Shown piece after piece: positions 1 to 11,613 of a stretch of DNA of 64,000 bases. This stretch comes from Cycas panzhihuaensis (lineage: Eukaryota; Cycadophyta): contig CM041465.1 in NCBI GenBank assembly GCA_023213395.1, forward strand, positions 39,005,741 through 39,069,740, given 5' to 3'. How positions within the stretch are numbered: the stretch's first letter is position 1; each line of letters opens with the position of its first letter. The notes beneath the pieces were generated by a model. That model did no database searches, was not told where the DNA came from, and was given only the letters and a program-made list of their open reading frames with translations. The position numbers and the translations under genes are program-made.

Positions 1-122
1 ACCAACTTTGGGCTAAGGATAAAGCAAAGAGAGGCTTCACTAAAAGAGGGCAAAGAGGACCATAAGTGGTGGTGCCCTCAAGGCACCTACACCTAAGAGG
101 GATTTAGGTATAGGAAATAAAG
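1..122 (-). repeat. Distal fragment of minus-strand Tat LTR (LTR C), cut off by element A
   Basis: These bases lie outside element A. With the TSD removed they should join base 18075 to rebuild LTR C. The fragment ends in CCTAAGAGGGATTTAGGTAT and the joined order resembles an uninterrupted stretch of the related LTR of element B near 51935-51990 (AAGGGGTAATTTAGGGATG followed by a GGAAATAAG run). Inferred from the TSD and this partial match. The rest of the LTR, and any body of element C, lies left of the window. Confidence 0.6.
118..122. repeat. Target-site duplication of element A, left copy (TAAAG)
   Basis: TAAAG directly precedes the TG of the 5' LTR and is repeated exactly after the CA of the 3' LTR. 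Five bases is the usual duplication made by Ty3/gypsy integrases. Confidence 0.9.
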
Positions 123-3100
123 TGTTTTTCAGTTACGGGGAATGGGTATGGGCGAGTCGACTCAGGTAAGTACAGGTATGCTTCTATCCTTTGCCTTGGT
201 CTATTTTAGAAAGGTAGATTGAAGTGCCTCTTTATTTTTATTGAATGATTGATTGGTTCATTTGCACGACTATTATGCATCCATTGCCTAATCATACTAT
301 ATGATATCATTTCAGCCTATGATGATTTAGGGATATCAATCCCAATGGTACTTTGCAACCCTCCTATACATCTCCATGTCATCCCAAGCATCGTGCAACC
401 CTTGTGACCCGTTCACAACTCTGTTGCCATACCTCAACCTCTAGCACCTTGCCTAGGTGTCATTGATGTATGCTCATTCATTTATCGACCTTTTGGGAGT
501 TTTAGGTCTTTGGTACTTCACTGGCCTAGGTCTCTTCGATCCTATGACTATCCCCAACCATTTGGATAGAGGGTCATATCCCCCAGGCTTGGGGCACCTC
601 TCTTTTTGATCTCCAACCCTTTTTTCTTTCATTTTTGTGTATGTTGTTATCACACCATGGTAAAGATTGCGGTACTACTGCAAACTTTACAGTGCTACGA
701 AGTTTACCGTAGGGCAACCATCACACTTTATTTTTTAAAATCCGTCGTAGCAAATTTTGTATTTATTACGAAATTACCAGGTGGCTGAGTCGTATTCCCA
801 GCCCTAGCTGAACCCTAATTGCTTAACTGAGCTAGGGTTAGGTTTAAATCCCAAAAAAGACATCATTTCCTCCTCTTCTTCCACTGTCTTCAATCTCTCT
901 TCTCACTAACATAAGACATCTCCTGCAGAAATGCCCTACAACCCTTGAGATATTAACTCTCCAATTTGAGATCAGCCTCTTGCAGCCTTAGATTTGCAAT
1001 AGAAAGCACGAGATAAGGCTACCTTAAGCAAGATACGCTCCAAGCTTACCTCTAAGCACAAGCATCATGTCTTGATCAAGTTTCCTCTTCAGATTTGGTA
1101 GCCTCCATAGAGTTTCACCTGCAAACCTTGCAGGGCTGCCCTCTTCTCCCATTTCCTTAGGTAGATCGACTCCTGATCTGCCCCCTAATAGGTATTCTTC
1201 CTCCCTTATTACATTTGGCTTCTCTTAAATTGATCAAAAGTGGTTGGAATATCCTATAACATCCCTTGTTTCTCATATTTCTACTGTACATAGGAGGCAT
1301 TCCCTCCTCTTTTCATTCTCTGCTTGCCATTCCTTCCATCTCTTCCCTGGTTTCTCCAAGGAGACAGTGAGGAAGAGGCTCCAAAGAGGGTGAGTGAAAG
1401 GAGTCAAGGCGGGTTCCACAACCCAGTAAGGCCTTCTCCTCAAGGGCAACCCCCTTCTCCCCCTCTCGTCTTTCTCCTTTATGCTTCCCTTGGGCCACCA
1501 AAGAGCTCCCAGAAGAGAGGCCACTACTAGTAGCAGCATATGCAGACCATTATTGCACTTGCTCCAGCTTTATTAGCCTTATATAGGTAGGAATTGCAAC
1601 CCTTAGTTAGACCCTACTTTATCTTTGGGTATTAGATTAGTTTGGGGGTTACAAAAGTTGTACATCACAACTTTTACAATGTTAGCAACATCTGCAACTT
1701 TATTACAACTTGTCACCCCTATTTTAGGTTTCATTTTACTGTCTTTACTTCTTGTTTATGTGCTTAGACAGCGTGGAGGTCTGTGTCTTAGGGGGTTAGC
1801 CATTCTAAAGATAACCACCTTTCTTCTCTTTTCTTGTCTTCCTTGCATAGAGAAAAGTTGAAGATTGATCCTTAATATAAAACTTCTCTTGGTTAAGATA
1901 TTTTTCTTGTATTACTTTATGAATTTTGTATACATATGCATTTTGCTCCCTGGAAGCCCCTTGGGAAAGGGAAAGACTTTTTGACTACAGGTTTTTTCTC
2001 TTTGTTGCATGTGGAGGAGGAAGGAAACACATCAAAACAAGTATGTTCTTTCCCTCTCCTCCAATATCACTTTCAAGTCTATTCACATAGTCTTTTCCGC
2101 CTTTCTTTTCCACTCTTTGCCTTTTGATTTAGGGAAGGTAAGGAAGCCCCTGGCATCACTGCATCACGCTGCTCATATTCAGGGAAAAGAAAGAGGAAGG
2201 TGCATGTAACATGAGGGAACAAACTCATGTAACCTCCCAATTTTCTAAGTACACCACTAATCTTCCCTTGCCACTTCTTTTCTCTCGCTTAAAGTTGTTT
2301 ACTTGCATGCATAATACCTAAAAGGAAAAAGAGTAAAGTGAACTTACACATATCACTTACATATTCTTATTCCGCTTGCCCATTTAGAAAAGTGCATAAA
2401 GTAGAATTCGTATCTACTTACATTCGTGCTTGTTGCACATGCTTCTAGTTAGCCTTACATCTCATACATGCATGTTCACAACCCTTTAGCTAGCCTTGTT
2501 TACTTTTTTCCATTTCAAAACAAAAGGAGAGCGAGGTTATCACACTAGAGAGTAAACGAGAGTGCATTCATTTTATGATTTTCTATTTATTTGTAAAAAC
2601 ACAACATTATATTCCTCACTTCACCATAATACACCAAAGTACAACTCCTTACATGCAAAACGGTTGAAACCCTCCTTTTCACCATTGCCTCATATCCCCA
2701 AGTCTGCCTTAGGTATAGTGACCTAAAGAAGATCTTCCTTTTAGGCCACTCCTGCTTAGTCTTTGTCACACCTACCTTAGCTAGGTATCCTTAACATACC
2801 CTCTAGGTTGGTTTTTCTCCGGGGTTGGTCATCCAACCACCCCATTACGAGTGTGTGTCATCCTCTTGCTTGCTTGGGTATACCTCTCTTACACCCCTTT
2901 TATTCCACGTGGGGAGTCGTTCCCTTACTTACCTTTACCTCCCTCCTTCGGCCATCCAAGGGCAGAAGGACCTATCCCTTGAGGTTACTTGGGAAACTGA
3001 GGATATCCCTTATTCTTTCCACCCTTCAAACCAAAGCTGAGTTATCTAGAAGGGAGTTGTATGCCATTTGCAGGTCTCAAACCTACGTTCTGACGTGCAG

Positions 3101-3215
3101 ATGCCCTTTGCGGGTGATCTCTTTCACTTGCCAGATCGATCCTAGATTCTGAAACCCTTCATTAATCGATCTAATCTTAACCAAGTGTCGTTACCATCCT
3201 ATAGGAACGATTCCA
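123..3215 (+). repeat. 5' LTR of element A (3093 bp)
   Basis: Begins TGTTTTTCAGTTACGGGGAA and ends GAACGATTCCA. It matches 14997-18069 along its whole length, for example the GTCGACTCAGGTAAGT-like block just inside the start and the GATCGATCCTAGATT-type block near the end. U3 carries a palindromic module at about 661-715, and a short hairpin (9-bp arms, 5-base loop) lies at 1653-1675. Short reading frames inside it (such as 1273-1539) have no recognisable product and are not genes. Confidence 0.92.
661..715 (+). promoter_or_regulatory. U3 palindromic module, degenerate copy in 5' LTR
   Basis: A 24-bp imperfect inverted repeat at 682-705 (AAACTTTACAG / CTACGAAGTTT) follows a second half-site, GATTGCGGTACTACTGC. 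The same layout occurs at 15541-15585, at 20186-20235 on the minus strand, and next to the antisense gene at 12959-13056. A regulatory role is inferred from position and recurrence only. Confidence 0.45.
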
Positions 3216-3216
3216 T

Positions 3217-3237
3217 TGGTGACCATACTAGGAACCC
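3217..3237 (+). other. Primer binding site of element A
   Basis: TGGTGACCATACTAGGAACC follows the 5' LTR end after one base. It is not the TGGTATCAGAGC type complementary to tRNA-iMet. The TGGYGAC...CTRGGRA pattern resembles PBS sequences of Ogre/Tat elements, with changes that look like C-to-T and G-to-A. The exact tRNA primer is not certain. Confidence 0.7.
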
Positions 3238-3419
3238 ACCAGTAAGGGATCAATGCTTCCTCCCTTCCTATTGGTGCTACTTCTTCTAGGTGGCTCTCTT
3301 TGGTTTTGTTGGGCAGCCCCCAAGGTGCACACCACTTTATCTCTCCTACTTTCCTCCAACCCATAGGTAGGACTTGTATGTGACGATTCTCACATTGCTT
3401 ATGAGTTCTACCTCTGTTA

Positions 3420-5800
3420 TTGGAAGACTCCTCATATCACTCTCTTCCTTCGTCATATTCTGATTTGACTATAAAGGGATTTCCCTTGGATTGGGCATAT
3501 CATACCTACGTATTCGAATCACATAAGCCTTCTACTTCTTTTCAAGGGTTCACCGAAGAGGGTGAGGATCCTATCTTTTATCCGGGTGACCAACAACATC
3601 CACAACTCCACCATCTCTCTACTCATGAAGTAGAGGCTTCATCCCCTCTAGAGTTTCACCACCATGATGGTGACTCTCATGAGGATCATCCTACGGGGTC
3701 CACTTCGTATGAGGTTCTGTCTACCTCTTATGATCAAGTGGATACCCCTCTTGTTGATGTGGTAGAAGCCCTTAGCCAATGCTTCCAAGCCACCATCTCC
3801 AACCATATTCTAAGTGGTTCGAGAATGTCTTGTGAAGCATCGCGCTTCCTTCTTCTACATCCCCCTTACCTCGCTCATCTTGTTTGACTTCCCTACCTAT
3901 GATGAGCCTACCTCTCACTTCATCTTCTTCTCCTCATGGCCTATGTTCCTTAGGGACCGACCCAAGGCATGTCCTCTTCCCAACTTGGGTTGAGCATGCC
4001 CCCGTCTAGTCAAATGACTATTCCTCCTCTGACAATAGTCTATCCACCACCTATTAGATCTAAGGGACTCACATGTGCCCCTACTTCTAGCTATATGGGG
4101 TTTGCCCCTACACACTCTCAACTCCAACCTAGGGATCCTTCCCTTTACATGCCTCCATGTTACATATCTCAACCATGGGGGCACGACAAGGGAAACTCCC
4201 TTCCAGCTTTTGGGGTGGACCCTTTGCACCCATATGGGGTCGCACCACCCACGAGTAGCTTATATGGGCAAAACCCAGTCCCTCACCCCTCTTTTCTATC
4301 CTCCTATGTCACACCTCATGTTGCACCTTTGCAAGGAGGGCAAGTCCCCTCCCAAGGAACTTTCTCTTAAGCTCCTTTCTAACAAAGAGCATTTCCTCAA
4401 GGAGGAATGGGTCCATCACACCCATCCGCTCCTATGCATGTCCCTTCGAATGTGGGATTCATATCTTCTCACCAAACGGGGGGAAGACAACATCCCCTTT
4501 TAAACCAAACCTTCCAAGGAGGATTTGGGCAACCTTGTCTACCTCCTCTTACATCTCTCGTCGATCCTATGGTCCAGTCAAGGGCACACCCCTTTATGGA
4601 CTATATATTGAAACCCCTATCCATTGAGGCGCTAAGGACCAACTTACCACCTCACCTTCCTGAGGTTCCTAAATTTGATGGGACCTCGTCATAGGACCCA
4701 ATAGAGCATGTTCGTAGCTTTTTTATGGCATGTATTGATTACTAGGCCTATGACCATTTCCTTATGAAACTCTTCCTATGATCCCTTCAAGGTGATGCCC
4801 TTAAGTGGTTCTATCGCCTGCTAGTACATTCCATCTTTTCATTCCAACAGCTCGTGGATGAATTCGTTAACTATTTTGATGTAGCTCGTCTATTCGAGAG
4901 TGGAATGAAAGCCCTGTTATCTATCAAACAAGGTCACAATGAGATGAATCATGACTTTGTGAGATGCTTTCATGACCTTCTTCACTCCACCAAGGCAACT
5001 ATGCCTGAGGAGTTAAAGAGGGACCTCTTTGTTAACGCTCTTTGCCCAAAAGTCCACATCGAAGTCTTTAAAATGGGGGCAACTACATGTGACTCCGCTG
5101 TAACCAAGTGCTTGGCGCTTGAGGCCTTTGAGATCCAAGCTAGACTTACGAAGCCTCTCAAGCCCTTACAATGACGTGAGGTACCTCCACCACCCCGAGA
5201 GACCAAAATCCAATAGCCTGCCAAGTCTTTTTCCCATTCGACCAAGAAGACCTTGGATCCTCTCACCTCCACCATACGTTCATTCAAATGTACCATGAAG
5301 GAGCTCAAACTCCAGGCTCCTTCATTCCCTACCTTACATAAACCAGTCCATCAGACTTCTTAAGCCGCTCCCCCAAAGGGTAGTAACACCCAATCCTCTC
5401 CAGCGAAGAAGCTCAATTCCTCCCTTGAGAAGAAGTGGTGTTCTATCCACGGGGAATATTTCCATGAAGATTGATAATGCTGGGTCTAGCACCGTAAAGC
5501 TGCCCCGCAACGTGATTCTTCTCCCAAACAGGCATCTAGGCCTAACTTAGACCAGCCCATCCATAGAGATCCCTTCCCTAAACATGGGGAATGTGATCAC
5601 AACAACCAACAAAAAGGTAATCGAAATAGAGGAATATCCCCAAACTCTCATCCTTCGCAAGCCAAGGGGAAGGGTGCGAGGAACTCATCATCTTCCTCTG
5701 GTTCTCCTGACCATCGCACTCCTTCACATTCTCGATCCTGAAACAAGGGAAAGAAGGTCATCTAGATGCTTGAGACCACACCATTGTATGCCTTAACCTG
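3420..5800 (+). pseudogene. gag of element A (capsid and CCHC-like knuckle), broken
   Basis: Encodes the structural Gag polyprotein of the particle in which the element would be reverse transcribed. The start ATG at 3420 is supported by element B, whose aligned gag start is at 63993-63995. The N-terminal part is rich in Pro, Ser and Tyr (motif DPLHPYGVAPP, shared with B). The capsid domain, about 4660-5170, shows PKFDGTSS, then GDALKWFYRLL and LFVNALCPKVHIE. A zinc-knuckle-like segment, KKWCSIHGEYFHED, lies at about 5430-5480. Stops and frameshifts occur near 3885, 4370, 4694, 4785 and 5172. Family assignment is firm; the exact end is not. Confidence 0.82.
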
Positions 5801-5989
5801 GTCTTAAGAAACTAAAGAGGTGAATGATACCTCTTTATCCACACCTCACCTTGACCCTTTTCTAGAAGTCCCCGCACTCCCCAAGACTATTCCTGTGCAC
5901 CCAGATCACTATGACTTTTGAAGAGTTCTTTCCCAACCTACCATAAAAAGGAAGCCCTTCTCCATTGTTGATGAGCTGCACACTGTGGC

Positions 5990-7100
5990 CGTAGGGATGT
6001 CCATAATGGATGTCTTAAGGAGATGCCCTGAATAATGTATACTCTTTTTGGAAGCCTTGGGATTAAGTGACGTGTCTATTTACACCTTGGGCATTGCCCT
6101 AAGTCGTGAAATCGTTATTTCTTTCGACCTCAAGGATATTCCTCCAACTGATGAAAGGGAACGCCAATGGTATTTCCTCTTCACCGTAATTATTGACACT
6201 CCTGACTGTACTCTATGGAGAACCATTGTTGATAATGGTTCTTCCGTTAATGCCATGCCCTTACGCATCATGCAAAAGCTTGGCATATTAGGCTTGGAGC
6301 TAGTTCCATGGAGATGTCAAGGCTATGATGGTAGCGAAAAGACACCCTTGGGATTGATGTCCATCCTTTTTACTCTTAAGGACAAGACTATCCTCACTGA
6401 CATGTAGTTCTTGACATTGTCATTGACTATAACCTTTTGTTGGGACGCCCATGGCTCAACCAGATGGGAGCCGTATATTCGTCCGGATGGGGACAACTTA
6501 AATTCATCCATGAGAGGCAGATGAGAGTTGTCTCCTGGGAGCCTCCTCACACCAAATAACCTCGTCAACCCCGTTAAGCAGTTCATGGTCAAGTAAAGGG
6601 CGACAAGGGTCTTTTTGCTCATGCTTCCACTTGTTCCATCGACATCCCTGATCTGTCCCCTTTGGAAGAAGGTCCATTGTCTTCTTCTTCTAACCTTATA
6701 CGCTTCACCCCTATTGGTGTGGGGAGCTATGGGTATCTCGTCATACTTAGCGATGATGAGTCTGATGGTGAGGATGAGGACTTTCCTCATCCCATCTCTC
6801 TTCTAGGCATGAGTAAGGGGCACTTCCTTCATTTTAGGTCCCAACCTGAAGCCCCCACTATTGAAGAAACTAGCTTTTCCCTTAGATCATATGTTATCGC
6901 TCTTGTTGACCAGACGAGCTCTCGTATTATTGTGTCTCCCTCTTCGTTGCCTCCTGTAGGTGACGAAGCAAGGGTGCCTCCTATCACTCCTCATAGGAGA
7001 ACTCTTTCCAACTCTTCTAAAGAGTCCCTTCGATATGTCGAGTGGTGGATTGACCACTATGGTCCCATCGCTTCTTCTACCCTTCTCTCCTTATCTTCTT
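5990..7100 (+). pseudogene. Protease region of element A pol, broken
   Basis: A retropepsin-like aspartic protease domain that would process Gag-Pol. The segment WRTIVDNGSSVNAMPLRIM at about 6216-6280 fits the active-site loop of Tat proteases. It reads D-N-G where the family normally has D-T/S-G, so the site is probably damaged. The frame stops at 6405 and the downstream arm (DYNLLLGRPW-like) is in another frame at about 6420-6460. The stretch to 7100 is an acidic, serine-rich linker before RT with no recognised domain. Confidence 0.75.
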
Positions 7101-7389
7101 AAGGTGTGGTCATCCATGTAGTGGATTACTTCAAGGATGATGAGGCTTTTCTTGAGCATCTAGCGGGCTCCATGCCTAATCTCCCTACTGGTCACCATAG
7201 GCTTGGTCACTAGAAGGTCCTATCTATTGGGTCATCCCTCGCCAACCCAAATCCATCTCCTATTCTGCCCCCTCCTATTGACCGAGCCCCCTTTCACTTC
7301 GAGGAAGGGAATGCTATGTGCATGGGGGAAACTAAGGACATAGTCCTTGCCCTAGGTAAAGTCATAAAGTTAGGAGCAGAATGCTCTCC

Positions 7390-8760
7390 TAATGAAATGG
7401 AGTACACCCTTTTGTTCTAGGAATTCTGAGACATCTTCGTATGGGATTATTCTGATATGAAGGGAATAGACCCTTCGATCATTATCCACAATCTTACCAC
7501 CATGTTGGGTGCTCACCCCGTACATCAAAAATAGTGCCCTCTTCATCCTAAGCTTTTAGCTGTTATCAAGATGGAAGTCGAAAAACTTCTAAATGCAAGG
7601 TTAATCACTTTTATCAACTACCCTAAGTAGATGTCTAACATTATCCTTGTTGCCAAAAAGAATGGGACAATTAGGATATGTGTTAATTTTTGTGATATCA
7701 ACAACGTGTGTCCTAAGGACAACTTCCCACTTCCCTTCATCGATTAAATCATTGAACGAACTATTGATTTTGAAGTCATATCCTTTATGGATGGCTTCTC
7801 AGGCTATAACCAAATCTAAATTTCTCCTGAAGACCATCATAAGATGGCCTTCACTACCCCTTGAGGCACCTTTGCCTATAAGGCGATGCCCTTTGGGCTA
7901 AAGAATGCAGGCGCTACCTACTAAAGGGCGATGCAATTCATCTTTCATGATCTTATTAACAAAATCTTAGAGGTTTTCATGGATGATATGATGGGTCTCT
8001 CACGCATTAGAGCCCACCATCCTTCTAATTTATAAGCCATCTTCATGCGATGTCACAAATACTATGTAAGCCTCAACCCTCTTAAATGCGTGTTTGCTGT
8101 AACAACTAGCAAACTCCTTGGTTTCCTTGTCTCTAAACAAGGAATCTAAATTGACCCTAACAAAGTCAAGGCCATCCTTGACATGCTACCTCCTAAAACC
8201 CAATGATAGATCAAGTCGTTCTTAGGTAGGCTTAGATTTCTTAGGCATTTCCTGGCAAATTTCGCCATAAACGCCAAACCCCCTACCAACCTGTTAAAGA
8301 AAGGGGCCTCATTTGTTTGGTCTTCAAAGGCCCAACAAGCCTTCAAAGAGCTCAAGGAAGCCCTTGCTTCTGCCCCAACGTTGTCATCCCCTCTCTTTGA
8401 TAGACTGTTCATTCTCTATACTTCGACTACCGATGAGTCCTTGGACACTATGTTAGCCCAAGAGGATGATTCAGGAACCGAGAGGGCCAACTATTTATTA
8501 GTCGCACTATCATGGCTATTGAGCTTAACTACTCCCCTACCGAGAATGAGTGCCTCTGCTTGGTGCATGCTACTAAGAAGTTTAGGCACTACTTACTCGG
8601 AAACACTACTAAGGTGATCATCTAATCTGATCCCCTAAGATACTTGCTTGCCTGATCTAACTTGACAGGTAGGACTGGTAAGTGGGCTGTCCTTCTTTAG
8701 GAATTTGACCTCCAAATCGTTAACAGGAAGTCAAAGAAAGGGATGGTGGTGGCTAAGTAA
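7390..8760 (+). pseudogene. Reverse transcriptase and first RNase H of element A, broken
   Basis: RNA-dependent DNA polymerase joined to the usual Ty3/gypsy RNase H. RT runs from about 7560: ILVAKKNGTIRICVNFCDI, then PFGLKNAGATY, then the catalytic FMDD at 7976-7987, which is intact. The thumb and connection (IKSFLGRLRFLRHFL) lie at about 8213-8255. RNase H follows from about 8390 (LFDRLFILYTSTTDESLD) with a frameshift near 8480. Stops at 7629, 7746, 7818, 7862 and 7922 sit where a Gln or Trp codon is expected; element B keeps Gln at two of these (QIQIS, ATYQR). One long pol frame is inferred in the ancestor. Confidence 0.88.
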
Positions 8761-8959
8761 CTTGTTGACACCCCTATCCCAAACCCTTTTAGTATTCTTG
8801 TTGACGACTCTTTACCTGACGAGCACATTTTGGCTGTTCAGGATTCTCCTCCTCATCCACTTACTAATAGTGACTGGTATGGAGACATTGTATAATACCT
8901 CACCCAGCAGTAGTACCATCCGGAAGCCAATGACAAAGTTAGGTTGTGCATTCGAGCTA

Positions 8960-10107
8960 CTGCCAGGTAATACTTCCTCATGGGTGAAGTATTGTATAAG
9001 AGATCTTTTAATGGGATCCTTCTCCGCTGCGTCAACTCTGATGAAGGGAACCAAATACTTCGTGAATTCCACAACGGCATTTACGGAGGTCATTTTGGGG
9101 GCCAATCCATCGTTCATATGGGGTATTACTGGCTGTCCCTTTTCAAGGATGCCCACACGTATGCCCTGAGATGTCGGTAGTGCTAACAGCATGCCAACAT
9201 CACCCACTTGCCTTCCAAGGCCCTTCATCCCATCATATCTCCATGGCCCTTCTCCTAATGGGGGTTAGACCTTATCAGAGCTATATCTCCACCATCTTCA
9301 TCGCATCATAAGTTCATCTTGACTACTACGGAGTACTTCACCAAATAGGCTGAAGCCATTCCTTTGTCTTCTACTACTGGCAAGATGATAGCCACCTTCG
9401 TCTACCAACAGATCATTTGCCATTTTGGAGTCCTCGACGTCCTGATCATGGATAACGGAACTCTTTTTTGTAATAAGGAAATGGATGAACTTTGTGAAAA
9501 ATTCAAAATTTCTCACAAAACCTCATCTCCATATTACCCCTAGGCTAATGGCCAAGTTGAGTCATTTAATAAGACCCTTATAAATATCTTAAAGAAAACT
9601 ATAGTCCAATCTCAAAAATATTGGCATCTTCAGCTTCCTTCCACTCTATGGGCATATCGTAGGTCTATCCACACAGCTACGAGAATGATCTCTTTCTCCC
9701 TAGTGTACGAAACAAAGGAGATTCTCTCATTGGAAGTGGAGATTCCCTCTTTATAAGTCTCCCTTCAGAGTCTTGTTGATGAGGAGTCTCTCTGTCAGGC
9801 TCGCCTCTTAGACCTCAAGGCCTTAGATGAGAGGCGCTTGATCGCTTACTAAGTGAATCTCGCTTCTAAGGCCACGATGCGAAGGACATATGACAAGCAC
9901 CTTCGTCGCTACCCTTTGCATCTTGGGGTCCACGTCCTCAAATTAGAATATCTCCATGATCACCTATCCAAGTTCAAACCTAAATGGGTTGGCCCTTTCG
10001 TCATTCTCGAGAACCTCGATAATGACGCTTACAGGATGACAACCTTAGAAGGTCTCGAATTCGAGAAAGTCGTTAATGGAAAGTTCCTAAAGAAATTTTA
10101 TATATGA
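8960..10107 (+). pseudogene. Integrase of element A, broken
   Basis: Ty3/gypsy integrase. The zinc-binding N-terminus shows HNGIYGGHFGGQSIVHMGYYW and a Cys pair near 9174-9184. The core triad is visible: Asp at 9268-9270 (GLDLI), Asp at 9451-9453 (IMDNG) and Glu at 9559-9561 (GQVES), with 35 residues between the last two as in the D,D35E family. The C-terminal part, 9853-10107, is open and ends KFLKKFYI then a stop. There is no chromodomain, in line with the Tat lineage. Stops near 9541 and 9852 break the frame. Confidence 0.88.
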
Positions 10108-11613
10108 CCATTTCTTTCTCTCCTTTCACTTTGAAATGAGCCTAAACTACTACCCTAGGTGCGTCCCTATTCCCCATAGTCACAGGTGGAATGACGATTT
10201 AGGGTGGCTTTCTCACTCCTTTTGGGTTCCTTCCATAGAACCCCTTGTCCCTCTTTCTCTGGGGGCCCCGTCCTCCTAATTGGGTGTGTTGTCCCTGTCA
10301 CTCCTGAGCCTGGAAATACTCCTAAACTAGGATGGCGTGCTCAAGTATCATTACTCCCTTTCCCACTAGTGCTTCCCTTGCATATTCTGCTATGCTCCTA
10401 TGTGGACGTTTATGCCTCCTTATCTCCCCCCACATACGCCTATCACTGATGCTCATGGTGATTGTGTGTGCTTGCTAAGAGTGTGGCCCTGCATGAAAGG
10501 AAGTGTGTGCAACTCAAACAATCTTATAACACAAACCATATAATAATAAACTCAAATCATCATGATCTATAGCTCCCCGTGTATTTGTGCACTCATATAC
10601 GTGTATATACAAACATCCACGCAGAAAATAAATGCAAGACAATACATCATCATGTATCATCGCATACTATCATTTATCAAATGGGGTACCAATGGCCCCG
10701 TCTATATGCATAAAAAATCATAATATGTCAAATCATACAAATGGTATGGTACATCATTTGTGGAAAGCCAGAATCCTTACAGGGAGGAGTACAATCATGT
10801 GGTAATATATGGTGACTCCCTAGAGGTCAGGTGCTTTCCCAAATTAAAACCTAGTACATCCTACTCTCTGACACTCCTTTGCTTACGGCGCGTTATCTCC
10901 TGGTCGATGCGATCCCTCTCTAGGGGACCACATCACTCCTAAGCTCCTCCTGCGCCTTTGGGAGCTCCTTGCCTCGTTTCCCTCATCCTAAGGCCTCCTT
11001 AGGGTTGTCGCTATCATGTGTATATGAGTCTGACTCCATAACGACCTTGATGCCACCTGATCCACCAACTAATTATATCATGCCTGGATATGATCTCTCT
11101 CATCCTCTACTCCTCGAAGCCTCTCCTCCATCCCTCAGGGTTGCTCCTCCAGCACTACCACTTGGATGTGACTCTCTGTATTGCCACCTGCTCCTCCCTG
11201 AGGCTCCAGTGCCTGGACATAACCTCATAGGATATCTCTCTCTACTTTGGTCCTGTCTAGCTCTCCTTGGAGTTGTCCCACTCTCGCCTTGCGCTCTTGG
11301 GACTCCTCTACCCACACATCTCTAGCCTTGACCAATGGGATAAATGCCATTGTATGAGCCCCTATTGACTGTGGATCCTCTCCCACTTAGATGGGAGGAT
11401 GCCCCTGTACATAGGCCTAGGGGAACATCCCCCAGACTATTGCCTTGACCAACCTCCCCATCTTCACTGCTCTTGCAAAGTCGAACACACCATATGTTAG
11501 TATATACATCTGTATGTATATACCAAATAAACCAAGCCAGAATAAAGCATCTAGATACCTAGTGATCGAAAGACGATAGGAAAATGTAGTGTCTCACCTC
11601 CCGACCCCTTGAG
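10108..11613. other. Non-coding spacer between integrase and antisense gene
   Basis: About 1.5 kb with no reading frame I recognise. Two open stretches (10204-10449 and 10969-11325) are low in complexity, with no domain. The first bases after the integrase stop match the corresponding place in element B (57130-57230), so the start of the spacer belongs to the shared element body; the remainder is absent from B. Confidence 0.6.

Noticed and set aside
820-850. AACCCTAAT-like words suggesting telomere repeat
   Set aside because: Only isolated single words in the LTR, not tandem TTTAGGG arrays.
1273-1539. Possible small protein (88 codons, minus) in the 5' LTR, with a similar frame at 16188-16418
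   Set aside because: It recurs only because both are LTR copies; start, length and frame differ between copies and no domain is visible.
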